Source: Candidatus Alistipes avicola
GTDB lineage: Bacteria; Bacteroidota; Bacteroidia; Bacteroidales; Rikenellaceae
Direction: 5' to 3'
Length of the DNA: 64,000 nucleotides
NCBI GenBank assembly: GCA_019118565.1
Contig: DWYR01000008.1
Span: 124,001-188,000, forward strand
Shown here: positions 1 through 8,400 of the stretch, one piece after another
Numbering within the stretch: the stretch's first letter is position 1
How the letters are laid out: the number at the start of each line of letters is the position of its first letter
Made by a program: the position numbers and the translations under genes
The notes under the pieces: generated by a model
Told to the model about the DNA's origin: nothing
The model's input: the letters and a program-made list of their open reading frames with translations, nothing else
The model's database searches: none

Positions 1-750
1 AATCCGACCCCCCGTATCGCCGAATGCACGGCGGGCATGATCAATGCGGTGGGGTTGCAGAATCCGGGAATCGATGCGGTGATCGGCGAAGAGCTGCCCC
101 GCTTGAAACGGTTTTTCCATAAGCCGGTGATTGCCAACATCAGCGGATTCTCGGTCGATGAGTACGCCTATTGCTGCAGCCGGATCGACAAGGAGGAGCA
201 GGTAGGGTTGATCGAGGTCAACGTGAGCTGTCCGAATGTGCGCCACGGTGGCATGAGTTTCGGCACTTCGCCCGAAGCGGCGGCCGAGGTGACGCGCGCC
301 GTGAAGGCTGTAACGACCAAGCCGGTCTATATCAAGTTGAGCCCCAACGTGACGGACATCGTGGCAATCGCCCGTGCCTGTGAAGAGGCCGGTGCGGACG
401 GTATCTGCCTGATCAATACGATGCTGGGAATGCGGATCGATTTGCGGCGCCGTACGCCGGTGATCGCCAATACGATGGGCGGGTTCTCCGGAGAGGCGAT
501 CTTCCCGGTTGCCGTGCGGATGGTCTATCAGGTGGCCCATGCCTGCCGGATTCCGGTAATGGGGTGTGGCGGCGTGGCTACGGCCCGCGACGTGATCGAG
601 ATGATGATGGCCGGAGCGACGGCCGTGCAGGTCGGTGCGGCCAACCTGCGCAATCCGTACGCCTGCAAGGAGATTATCGAGGCATTGCCTGCGGAGATGG
701 AGCGTCTCGGCATTGAGCGGCTGTCGGATATTATCGGCTGTGTAAAGTAA
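1..750 (+). CDS. pyrD: Dihydroorotate dehydrogenase, class 1B type (5' end outside window)
   Basis: Oxidises dihydroorotate to orotate in pyrimidine synthesis, using FMN. The reading frame is open from base 1 (NPTPRIAECTAG precedes the first internal Met at 37), so the gene starts upstream and about 250 residues are visible. NVSCPNVRHGG, KLSPNVTD, INTMLGMRID and the FMN-phosphate region MGCGGVATARD are typical of the family. The NVRHGG and NTMLGMRID segments resemble class 1B enzymes, which pair with an Fe-S/FAD PyrK subunit. A pyrK gene is therefore expected just upstream, but it is not visible. It is first in a run with pyrF, a glutaredoxin-like gene, pyrE and pyrB. Confidence 0.95.
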   Translation, partial: NPTPRIAECTAGMINAVGLQNPGIDAVIGEELPRLKRFFHKPVIANISGFSVDEYAYCCSRIDKEEQVGLIEVNVSCPNVRHGGMSFGTSPEAAAEVTRAVKAVTTKPVYIKLSPNVTDIVAIARACEEAGADGICLINTMLGMRIDLRRRTPVIANTMGGFSGEAIFPVAVRMVYQVAHACRIPVMGCGGVATARDVIEMMMAGATAVQVGAANLRNPYACKEIIEALPAEMERLGIERLSDIIGCVK

Positions 751-783
751 CATATTCGTGAAAATTTGATAAAACAAGACTAT

Positions 784-1488
784 ATGAATCGTGACGTAAT
801 CATTGCCTGCGACTTCAGCAGTGCGGAGGAGACTTATCGGTTTCTGGATCTCTTCAGTGGGGAGGAGCGTAAACCGTTTTTGAAGATCGGTATGGAGCTC
901 TTCTATGCCGAGGGACCGCAGATCGTGCGGGAGATCAAACGCCGGGGACACCGTATCTTCCTCGACCTGAAGCTGCACGACATTCCCAATACGGTCCGCA
1001 AGGCGATGGCCGTACTCTCGCGGCTCGATGTGGACATGTGCAACGTCCACGCGGCCGGAACGATCGAGATGATGCGTGCGGCCCGCGAAGGACTGACCCG
1101 TCCGGACGGAAGCCGTCCGCTGCTGATCGCCGTGACGCAGCTTACCTCGACTTCGGAGGAGCGGATGCAGCGCGAACTGCTTATCGGAGCCTCGATCAAC
1201 GATACGATTGTACAATATGCCCGCAATACGCGCGAGGCGGGCCTGGACGGTGTTGTCTGCTCGCCGCTGGAGGCCGGTATGGTGAAGGAGGCGTGCGGAA
1301 AAGATTTCCTGACCGTTACGCCTGGCGTGCGATTTGCAGATGACAATACGGCGGATCAGGTGCGGATCACCACGCCGGCTCGTGCCCGGGAGATCGGATC
1401 GGACTTCATCGTCGTAGGTCGCCCGATTACGGCGGCTGCCGATCCCGTGGCCGTATATCACCGCTGTCTGGCGGATTTTGTAAAATAA
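784..1488 (+). CDS. pyrF: Orotidine 5'-phosphate decarboxylase
   Basis: Decarboxylates OMP to UMP, the last step of de novo UMP synthesis. The protein is 234 aa, the size of the short bacterial (group 1) enzymes. The catalytic Lys/Asp signature is visible as DLKLHDIPNTV, and the phosphate-binding end as VVGRPIT. I chose ATG 784 because the protein then begins MNRDVIIACDFSS, matching the usual family start. A TTG at 766 would add six residues with no family support. It lies 33 bp after pyrD and is co-directional with it. Confidence 0.95.
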   Translation: MNRDVIIACDFSSAEETYRFLDLFSGEERKPFLKIGMELFYAEGPQIVREIKRRGHRIFLDLKLHDIPNTVRKAMAVLSRLDVDMCNVHAAGTIEMMRAAREGLTRPDGSRPLLIAVTQLTSTSEERMQRELLIGASINDTIVQYARNTREAGLDGVVCSPLEAGMVKEACGKDFLTVTPGVRFADDNTADQVRITTPARAREIGSDFIVVGRPITAAADPVAVYHRCLADFVK

Positions 1489-1495
1489 GCAAGCA

Positions 1496-1786
1496 ATGAA
1501 ACCGGTAACGCTTTTCTATCAGCCCCGATGCCCCTTCTGCAAGAAGGCATTGGCCTATCTGGAGGAGCTCCAGCGCAAGGAGCCCTATTCGAAGGTGCAG
1601 ATCAAGATGATCGACGAACTGGCCGAGCCTGAACTGGCCGATCGTTATGATTACTATTATGTGCCGACCTTCTATGTGGGAGACAAGAAGGTGCACGAAG
1701 GGGGAATCTTCCCCGAAGAGGTGGAGGCTGTCCTCCGAATGGCGCTGGAGGAGCCGGCCGGTGAGAATGAGTCGAAAAACGAATAA
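1496..1786 (+). CDS. Glutaredoxin/thioredoxin-fold small protein
   Basis: A 96-residue protein with a thioredoxin-fold start and a CPFC motif at residues 12-15 (FYQPRCPFCKK). A VPTF segment further on would supply the cis-proline loop. This predicts a dithiol-disulfide reductase of the glutaredoxin type. The acidic tail (EEPAGENESKNE) is outside the fold. The gene begins 7 bp after pyrF and its stop codon directly abuts the ATG of pyrE, so it is embedded in the pyrimidine operon. The fold and redox motif are clear. A role in pyrimidine synthesis is not known to me, and the substrate is unassigned. Confidence 0.8.
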   Translation: MKPVTLFYQPRCPFCKKALAYLEELQRKEPYSKVQIKMIDELAEPELADRYDYYYVPTFYVGDKKVHEGGIFPEEVEAVLRMALEEPAGENESKNE

Positions 1787-2431
1787 ATGAGAAACGATAT
1801 GGAAAGAGAGATTGCCAAAGGGCTGCTTTCGATCGGTGCGGTATTTCTGCGACCCGAGCAGCCGTTTACCTGGGCGAGCGGTATCAAAAGCCCGATTTAT
1901 TGTGACAACCGTTTGATCCTGACGGCTCCCGAGGTGCGGAAGAAGGTCGAGGCGGCCATTGCCCGCACGGTGCAGGAGAAGTTCCCGACGTGCGAGGTGC
2001 TGATGGGAACCTCGACGGCCGGTATCGCCCATGCAGCCATCGCGGCGACGATTCTCGACCTGCCGATGGGTTACGTGCGCAGCGGCTCGAAGGATCACGG
2101 TCGCGGCAACCAGATTGAGGGTAAACTCGAAAAGGGGCAGAAGGTGGTCGTTATCGAGGACCTGATCTCGACAGCCGGCAGCTGTATCGAGGTTGTCGAA
2201 GCGTTGCGCGCCGCCGGAGCCGAGGTGTTGGGCATTGTCAGCATCTTCACCTACGGTATGAAGAAGGGGCTCGATCGCCTGCAGGAGGCTCAGGTGGTCA
2301 ATTACAGCCTCTCGAATCTCGACGCACTGGTTGAGGTGGCCGCCGAGGAGGGGTATATCAAACCGGAGGACAAGCAGCGTCTGATCGCGTTCCGCAACAA
2401 TCCTTCGGATGAAAGTTGGATCAATAAATAG
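1787..2431 (+). CDS. pyrE: Orotate phosphoribosyltransferase
   Basis: Transfers ribose-5-phosphate from PRPP to orotate, giving OMP. The protein is 214 aa, normal for the family. The PRPP-binding motif is [13 protein letters not shown] at about residues 119-131, and the flexible-loop lysine region is [18 protein letters not shown] 1787 directly follows the previous stop codon. An alternative ATG at 1799 would remove only four residues. It sits between the glutaredoxin-like gene and pyrB in the pyr operon. Confidence 0.95.
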   Translation: MRNDMEREIAKGLLSIGAVFLRPEQPFTWASGIKSPIYCDNRLILTAPEVRKKVEAAIARTVQEKFPTCEVLMGTSTAGIAHAAIAATILDLPMGYVRSGSKDHGRGNQIEGKLEKGQKVVVIEDLISTAGSCIEVVEALRAAGAEVLGIVSIFTYGMKKGLDRLQEAQVVNYSLSNLDALVEVAAEEGYIKPEDKQRLIAFRNNPSDESWINK

Positions 2432-2440
2432 AATCGAATT

Positions 2441-3526
2441 ATGCGCCATTTAATCGACCCTACGAATCTCTCCGTCAGCGAAGTCGGTGAGATCATCTCC
2501 CTGGCCGAGCGGATCATTGCCGATCGACCCGGATACAGTCAGGTGTGCCGTGGCAAGAAGCTCGCCACCCTGTTTTATGAGCCGAGTACCCGGACGCGAC
2601 TCAGTTTCGAGTCGGCCATGTTGGAGTTGGGCGGTAGCGTGATCGGTTTCTCGGACGCAGCCTCCTCGTCGGTGACGAAAGGGGAGACGGTGGCCGATAC
2701 GGTGCGCGTAGTAAGTTGTTTTGCCGATATTATCGCCATGCGCCACTTCAAGGAGGGGGCACCGCTGGTGGCGTCGCAATATGCGCGCATTCCGGTCATC
2801 AATGCCGGCGACGGCAGCCACAGCCATCCTACCCAGACGCTTACCGACCTGCTCACGATCAAACGCGAGAAGGGACGGTTGGACCATCTGACGATCGGTT
2901 TCTGCGGCGATCTGAAGTTTGGACGGACGGTTCATTCGCTCATCAAGGCGATGTCGCGCTACGAAGGGATCCGCATGATCCTGATCTCGCCCGAGGCATT
3001 GCGTCTGCCCGAATATATGTTGCATGAGATCGAAAACCAGAAGCAGAAGGGTGTGGAGTTCCGCGAAGTCCGTACCATGGAGGAGGTGATGCCGGAGTTG
3101 GACATCCTCTACATGACCCGTGTCCAGAAGGAGCGTTTCACGAACGAGAGCGAATACGAGCGCGTGAAAGACAGCTTTATTCTCGATCCGGAGAAGATGC
3201 GGGCGGCCAAGAGCGATATGATCGTCCTGCATCCGCTGCCCCGTGTGAACGAGATCACCCGCGAGGTGGACAACGATCCGCGTGCAGCCTATTTCCGCCA
3301 GGTGGAGAACGGCAAGTTCGTCCGGATGGCCTTGATGTATACGCTGCTCCAGTGGAACGAAGGGGCGCGTCCGGCGGCTGTTCCCGATTTGGGTCCGGGC
3401 CTGTTTATCGACAATACGAAACGCTGTCCGAATCCGCGTTGCATTTCGGCAACTGAAAATGTGGATCGGGTGTTCTATCGTGTGGACGATGCTTGCCGCT
3501 GTGCCTACTGCGATGCTAAAATATAG
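2441..3526 (+). CDS. pyrB: Aspartate carbamoyltransferase with a C-terminal PyrI-type zinc domain
   Basis: Condenses carbamoyl phosphate and aspartate, the committed step of pyrimidine synthesis. The catalytic chain occupies about residues 1-310, with STRTR (49-53), the Lys of [18 protein letters not shown] and HPLPR. After a short linker ([10 protein letters not shown]) comes a zinc-ribbon-like tail with Cys329, Cys334, Cys354 and Cys357. Its spacing, C-X4-C-X19-C-X2-C, resembles the zinc domain of the separate regulatory chain PyrI (C-X4-C-X23-C-X2-C in E. coli). The nucleotide-binding allosteric domain of PyrI is absent, and no pyrI follows. I infer that the zinc tail replaces the PyrI contact that holds catalytic trimers together while allostery is lost, unless a pyrI exists elsewhere. 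Confidence 0.93.
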   Translation: MRHLIDPTNLSVSEVGEIISLAERIIADRPGYSQVCRGKKLATLFYEPSTRTRLSFESAMLELGGSVIGFSDAASSSVTKGETVADTVRVVSCFADIIAMRHFKEGAPLVASQYARIPVINAGDGSHSHPTQTLTDLLTIKREKGRLDHLTIGFCGDLKFGRTVHSLIKAMSRYEGIRMILISPEALRLPEYMLHEIENQKQKGVEFREVRTMEEVMPELDILYMTRVQKERFTNESEYERVKDSFILDPEKMRAAKSDMIVLHPLPRVNEITREVDNDPRAAYFRQVENGKFVRMALMYTLLQWNEGARPAAVPDLGPGLFIDNTKRCPNPRCISATENVDRVFYRVDDACRCAYCDAKI

Positions 3527-3595
3527 CGTCGGTATTGTCGAAACAATGTCAAAAGAATTGTGGATGGACATTAGGTTCTAGATGATTTTTTTTCT

Positions 3596-3603
3596 TAAAT
3601 TTG
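3596..3603 (+). promoter_or_regulatory. Putative -7 promoter box for the pur leader
   Basis: TAAATTTG followed by C matches the Bacteroidota -7 consensus TAnnTTTG. No clear TTTG -33 box is seen at the usual spacing, although the upstream stretch is T-rich. Transcription from here would give a leader of about 265 nt before purE. Confidence 0.5.
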
Positions 3604-3609
3604 CATAGA

Positions 3610-3877
3610 TGTAGATGAAGAGACGACACGCCATGTCGTCGGAGATGACACTCCCTGAGTGATGGAAAGGTTTATGATGATTCATACGCGACGGAAACGA
3701 CAGCGGATTGCCGTTATTCGGGTTGAGATCGGGTTGTGTGGCATCGTATCCGCATCAAATCGTGCAAATAATCGAATGCAGAGCATGTTTTCTCGGCTCT
3801 GCGTAACCAGATAGCCTGCGCCGCTATGACAGATTTGTTGTAGCGGCTCTTTTTTATTGAATTTTAATTTTTCGCAA
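3610..3877 (+). promoter_or_regulatory. Structured leader of the purine operon (candidate attenuator/riboswitch)
   Basis: There is no plausible gene in this stretch. Three perfect short hairpins lie in order. The first pairs GACGACA (3622-3628) with TGTCGTC (3634-3640). The second pairs GCAGAGC (3778-3784) with GCTCTGC (3796-3802). The third, at 3820-3847, is followed by a U-tract and has the form of an intrinsic terminator. AGAGC at 3780-3784 can alternatively pair with GCTCT at 3846-3850 in the terminator's 3' arm, giving a possible antiterminator. No known riboswitch class is recognised by eye. A separate small RNA ending at the terminator is the main alternative. Confidence 0.55.
3820..3857 (+). 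terminator. Intrinsic terminator immediately upstream of purE
   Basis: GCCGCTA (3820-3826) pairs perfectly with TAGCGGC (3841-3847). Inside the loop, ACA can pair with TGT to extend the helix. The sequence TCTTTTTTATT follows at once. It ends about 20 nt before the purE ATG, which leaves no room for a further promoter, so readthrough must be controlled if purE is transcribed from 3596. Confidence 0.75.
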
Positions 3878-4345
3878 ATGAAAGTTGGAGTAATCATGGG
3901 CTCGACCAGCGACTGGGAGGTAATGTCCGGTGCTGCGGAGACGCTCGCTGAATTCGGAGTGGAGTTTGAAAAACGCGTCGTCAGCGCACACCGTACCCCC
4001 GATCTGATGGCCGAGTATGCCAAGACGGCCAAGGAGCGCGGGTTGCAGGTTATCATAGCCGGAGCGGGCGGAGCGGCCCATTTGCCCGGTATGGTGGCCA
4101 GTATGACTACGTTGCCCGTAATCGGCGTGCCGGTGCAGTCGAAGGCTCTGAAGGGGTTGGATTCTCTGCTTTCGATCGTGCAGATGCCGGCCGGTGTTCC
4201 GGTGGCGACCGTTGCGATCAACGGGGCGAAAAATGCGGCCCTGATCGCCATCTCGATCCTCGCTTTGCAGGATCCCGAAGTGGCTGACCGATTGGCGAAG
4301 TTCCGCGCTCGGCAGACAGAGACCGTATTGCAGGCAACCCTTTAA
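3878..4345 (+). CDS. purE: N5-carboxyaminoimidazole ribonucleotide mutase
   Basis: Class I PurE, which converts N5-CAIR (made by PurK) to CAIR. The protein is 155 aa, with GSTSDW near the N-terminus, SAHRTP around His38 (the catalytic-His region) and [13 protein letters not shown] chose ATG 3878 ([12 protein letters not shown]) over ATG 3857, because the family begins just before the GSTSDW strand and the earlier ATG sits in the U-tract of the terminator. It is first in an operon of nine purine genes and is preceded by a structured leader. purK follows after 14 bp, which confirms the PurE/PurK route. Confidence 0.96.
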   Translation: MKVGVIMGSTSDWEVMSGAAETLAEFGVEFEKRVVSAHRTPDLMAEYAKTAKERGLQVIIAGAGGAAHLPGMVASMTTLPVIGVPVQSKALKGLDSLLSIVQMPAGVPVATVAINGAKNAALIAISILALQDPEVADRLAKFRARQTETVLQATL

Positions 4346-4359
4346 ATTTTGAAGAGAGC

Positions 4360-5451
4360 GTGAAGACGATCGGAATTATCGGGGGTGGCCAGTTGGGACT
4401 GATGATCATCGAGCAGGCGCATCTGCTGGGTGCGCGGACGATTTGTCTCGATCCGGCTGAGGATGCCCCGGCTTTTGCGTTGAGCGATGAGCATATCGTA
4501 GGTCGTTTCGACGATCCGCAGGCACTGGAGGAACTTTGCCGTCGTAGCGATGTGGTGACGTATGAGTTCGAGAACGTTCCGGGCGATCTGCTGGTGTCGT
4601 TGGAGAAAAAATACAATATCAAGCAGGGTTTCAAACCCCTGTTCGACTCGCAGGACCGCCTGCGCGAGAAGAGCAATGCGCGCGACCACGGTCTGCAGAC
4701 TCCGGCTTTTGAGGCGGTGGATGATGCCGAATCATTGCGCCGGGCCGTTGAGCGGATCGGTTATCCCTGTGTGCTGAAGACCCGGACGCTGGGCTACGAC
4801 GGCCATGGACAGGCCGTGCTGCGCAGCACGGCCGATCTGCCGAAGGGAGAGGCCCTGCTCTCGGTCCCTTGCATTCTGGAGGAGTTCATCCCGTTCGATT
4901 TCGAGGCGAGTGTGGTGCTGGTGGCCGACGAGCGGCAAGTGATCTGCTTCCCGGTGGGTCAGAACATTCACAAGGATGGAATTCTCGATCTGTGCATCGT
5001 CCCGGCGGCGATGGATGAGTCGTTGCGGGAGCGGATGATGGAACAGAGCAAACGCTTCATGCGCGATTGTGGCTACCGGGGAATTCTGGCCATCGAGTAT
5101 TTTGTAAAGGGAGAGGAGATCTATTTCAACGAGATGGCGCCGCGTCCCCACAACAGCGGCCACTGGACCATTGAGGGTGCGACGACCAACCAGTTCCGGG
5201 AGTTGTGCCGCTATCTGCTCGATGAGCCGCTCGAAGAGCCCCGTCTGGTGGCTCCGACCGTGATGAAGAATATTCTGGGACAGGATCTGGAGCGAGCGAA
5301 GGCACTTGCTGCGGAGAACCTTCCCGACGTATATGTGCATATTTACGGCAAGACGGTCTCCAAACCCAAGCGCAAGATGGGACACGTAACCTTCGTGGGC
5401 ATGACTGGTGAGGAGTATCGGACGAAGTGGGCCGATGAGTTCGTAAAATAA
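4360..5451 (+). CDS. purK: 5-(carboxyamino)imidazole ribonucleotide synthase
   Basis: ATP-grasp enzyme that carboxylates AIR with bicarbonate to N5-CAIR, the substrate of PurE. The protein is 363 aa. The nucleotide-fold start is IGIIGGGQLGLMIIEQA, the ATP-grasp section includes LKTRTLGYDGHGQ, and the metal/active-site region is NEMAPRPHNSGHWT. The start is GTG at 4360; no ATG fits the conserved N-terminus (VKTIGIIGGGQ). It lies 14 bp after purE and 16 bp before purL. Confidence 0.95.
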   Translation: MKTIGIIGGGQLGLMIIEQAHLLGARTICLDPAEDAPAFALSDEHIVGRFDDPQALEELCRRSDVVTYEFENVPGDLLVSLEKKYNIKQGFKPLFDSQDRLREKSNARDHGLQTPAFEAVDDAESLRRAVERIGYPCVLKTRTLGYDGHGQAVLRSTADLPKGEALLSVPCILEEFIPFDFEASVVLVADERQVICFPVGQNIHKDGILDLCIVPAAMDESLRERMMEQSKRFMRDCGYRGILAIEYFVKGEEIYFNEMAPRPHNSGHWTIEGATTNQFRELCRYLLDEPLEEPRLVAPTVMKNILGQDLERAKALAAENLPDVYVHIYGKTVSKPKRKMGHVTFVGMTGEEYRTKWADEFVK

Positions 5452-5467
5452 AGTTTAAAACAAGATA

Positions 5468-8400
5468 ATGAAGAGTTACCGTATTTTCGTAGAGAAATAC
5501 CCCGAGTTTCGGGTAGAGGCCGACAGCCTGTTGCGCGATTTGAATACCAACCTCAGTCTCGGGTTGAGCGGGTTGCGTCTGTTGAACGTTTATGACCTGT
5601 TCGGCTTTTCGGAGGAGTTGCTTGCCAAATGCCGTTACACGGTCTTCGGCGAGGTGGTTACCGACTGCGTTACCGATTCGTGCGATCTGGAGGGACATGA
5701 CTTTCTGGCAATTGAAAGCCTGCCCGGTCAGTTCGATCAGCGGGCGGCTTCGGCCGAGGATTGTGTGCGCCTGATCGACCCGTCGGCCCGCGTCAAGATC
5801 AAGAGTGCCAAGTTGCTCGTCTTTGAGGAGAAGTTGTCCGACGAGGCGATGGCGCGCGTTCGCCACTACTGCATCAATGCGGTCGAGTCGCGCGAGAAAA
5901 ATCTTGCGGTGCTGGACGATCTGGAGAATGCACCGGTCGCTCCGGTTCCCGTGTTGGAGGGCTTCCGTCAGATGAAGGAGGAGGAACTCGAAGGCTATTG
6001 CAAGCGGAACGGTCTGGCAATGAATGCCGATGACCTGCGCGAGGTGGTCAATTACTTCCGCCGCGAGGAGCGTGATCCCTACGAGACCGAATTGCGGATT
6101 CTCGATACCTACTGGAGTGACCACTGCCGCCATACGACCTTTACGACCGAGTTGGAACATATTACGGTCGAGGACTCTTTCGTCCGGGATGAGATCGAGG
6201 GTACGTTATCGCTCTACCTGAAGATCCGCAGCGAACTGGGTCGTGAGAAGAAGAGCATCTGCCTGATGGATCTGGCAACAATCGGTGCGCGCTACCTGCG
6301 TAGCAAGGGGCTGCTCGACGATCTGGAGGTGAGCGAGGAGAACAACGCCTGCAGTATCTTCGTGGATGTGGATGTAGACGGCCAGACGGAACGTTGGCTG
6401 CTTCAGTTCAAGAATGAAACCCATAACCACCCGACCGAAATCGAACCGTTCGGCGGTGCATCGACCTGTCTGGGTGGAGCTATTCGTGACCCGCTGTCGG
6501 GACGCAGCTATGTCTATCAGGCAATGCGTGTAACCGGTGCGGGCAATATCTATCAGCCGGTGAGCGAGACGATGCCGGGCAAACTGCCGCAGCGCATCAT
6601 CAGTTTGAAGGCGGCGGCCGGTTATTCGAGCTACGGTAACCAGATCGGTCTGGCAACGACTCACGTGCGTGAGATCTACCATCCGGATTATGTGGCCAAG
6701 CGTCTGGAGGTAGGTGCCGTGGTGGGTGCCGTCAAGGCGGAGAACGTACGTCGCGAGACGCCTGCTCCGGGCGATGTGGTATTGCTGCTCGGAGGCCGTA
6801 CGGGCCGTGACGGTGTCGGCGGTGCGACCGGTTCGTCGAAAGAGCATACCGACAAGTCGCTCGAAATGTGCGGCAGTGAGGTACAGAAGGGTAATGCGCC
6901 CGAAGAGCGCAAACTTGAACGGCTGTTCCGCCGTCCGGAGGTAACGCGCCTGATCAAGAAATCGAATGACTTCGGTGCCGGAGGCGTGAGTGTGGCCATC
7001 GGCGAGTTGGCTGACGGTCTGGACATCTACCTGGACCGTGTGCCGACCAAATACAGCGGTCTGAACTCGACCGAACTGGCGATCAGCGAATCGCAGGAGC
7101 GCATGGCCGTGGTGATCGAGCCGGGCGACGAGGAGGAGTTCAAACGCTATTGTGCTGAAGAGAATATTGAAGTAACGCACGTGGCCGACGTAACCGATAC
7201 GCGGCGCATGAAGATGTATCATAAGGAGAAACTTGTAGTCGATCTCTCGCGCGAGTTCATCGACAGCGCCGGAGCCCGCCACTTTGCAGAGGCTGCGGTC
7301 GGCGCCGTGGAGAATATCGATCCGTTCCATCGTACGCTGCAGGGGGCTGACCTCCGTGAGCGGATGATGAACAACCTCTCGGACGACAATGTCTTGTCGC
7401 AAAAGGGTCTGATCGAGATGTTCGACTCGACGATCGGCGCTTCGACCGTGCTGATGCCGTTCGGCGGCCGCACGCAGCGCTCCGAGACCCAGGTCTCCGC
7501 ACAGAAACTCCCGACCCGGGGGTATACCGATACGGCCAGCATCATGGCTTTCGGCTACAACCCCTTCCTGGCTTCGTGGAGCCCCTATCACGGGGCGGCC
7601 TATGCCGTGGTGGATGCTGCCGCCAAGGTGGTGGCTGCCGGAGCCCGTTACAACCGGATGCGTTATTCGTATCAGGAGTATTTTGAACGTATGAGCAAAT
7701 CGCCCCGTTCGTGGGGCAAACCGCTCGCAGCCCTTTTGGGTGCCCTGAAGATGCAGGTCGAGTTGGGCCTTCCGTCGATCGGCGGTAAGGACTCGATGAG
7801 CGGTACATTCGAGCATATCAACGTTCCGCCGATGCTGATGGCTTTCGGTATTACGACCGTCGATGCCGGAAAGGTAATCTCGACGGATCTTAAGCAGGCC
7901 GGACACTATCTCTATCTGGTACGCCATACGCCGCTTGCAACGCGGATGCCCGATACCGAGCAGTTGAAACGCAACTTCGACTTCGTCAGCACGGCGATCG
8001 AGGAGGGTCGGATCGTGGCCGGTTATGCGGTCGGATTCGGCGGTGTTGCGGAGGCGCTGGCCAAGATGGCCTTCGGTAACGGTATCGGTGCAGAGGTCGA
8101 GATCGATGAGAAAACCCTGTTCGACTACGCTTACGGTTCGATCGTGGTGGAGAGCAATACGCCGCTCGACTTCCCGGCTGCCGAGTTGCTGGGACGGACT
8201 ACGACGGACGAGGCTCTGACGATCAACAAGGTCCGTATGCCGCTCGAAGAGCTTTACCGGGCCAATACCGAGCGTTTCGCTGCAATTTATCCCGACAAGG
8301 GTCGGAACCATGCCCGTGTAATGGAATCGACGCCTACACCCCGGCAGTTTACCTATCCGGGCGAGGCGATCGAACATCCTGTTGCCTTCATTCCGGTCTT

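Noticed and set aside
3530..3547. Short hairpin (ATTGT-CGAA-ACAAT) after pyrB as a terminator of the pyr operon
   Set aside because: The stem is only five A/T-rich pairs and no U-tract follows.
3682..4251. A 189-codon minus-strand frame across the purE leader
   Set aside because: It runs antisense through purE and the terminator hairpin and has no family features; the conserved hairpins argue for an RNA element instead.
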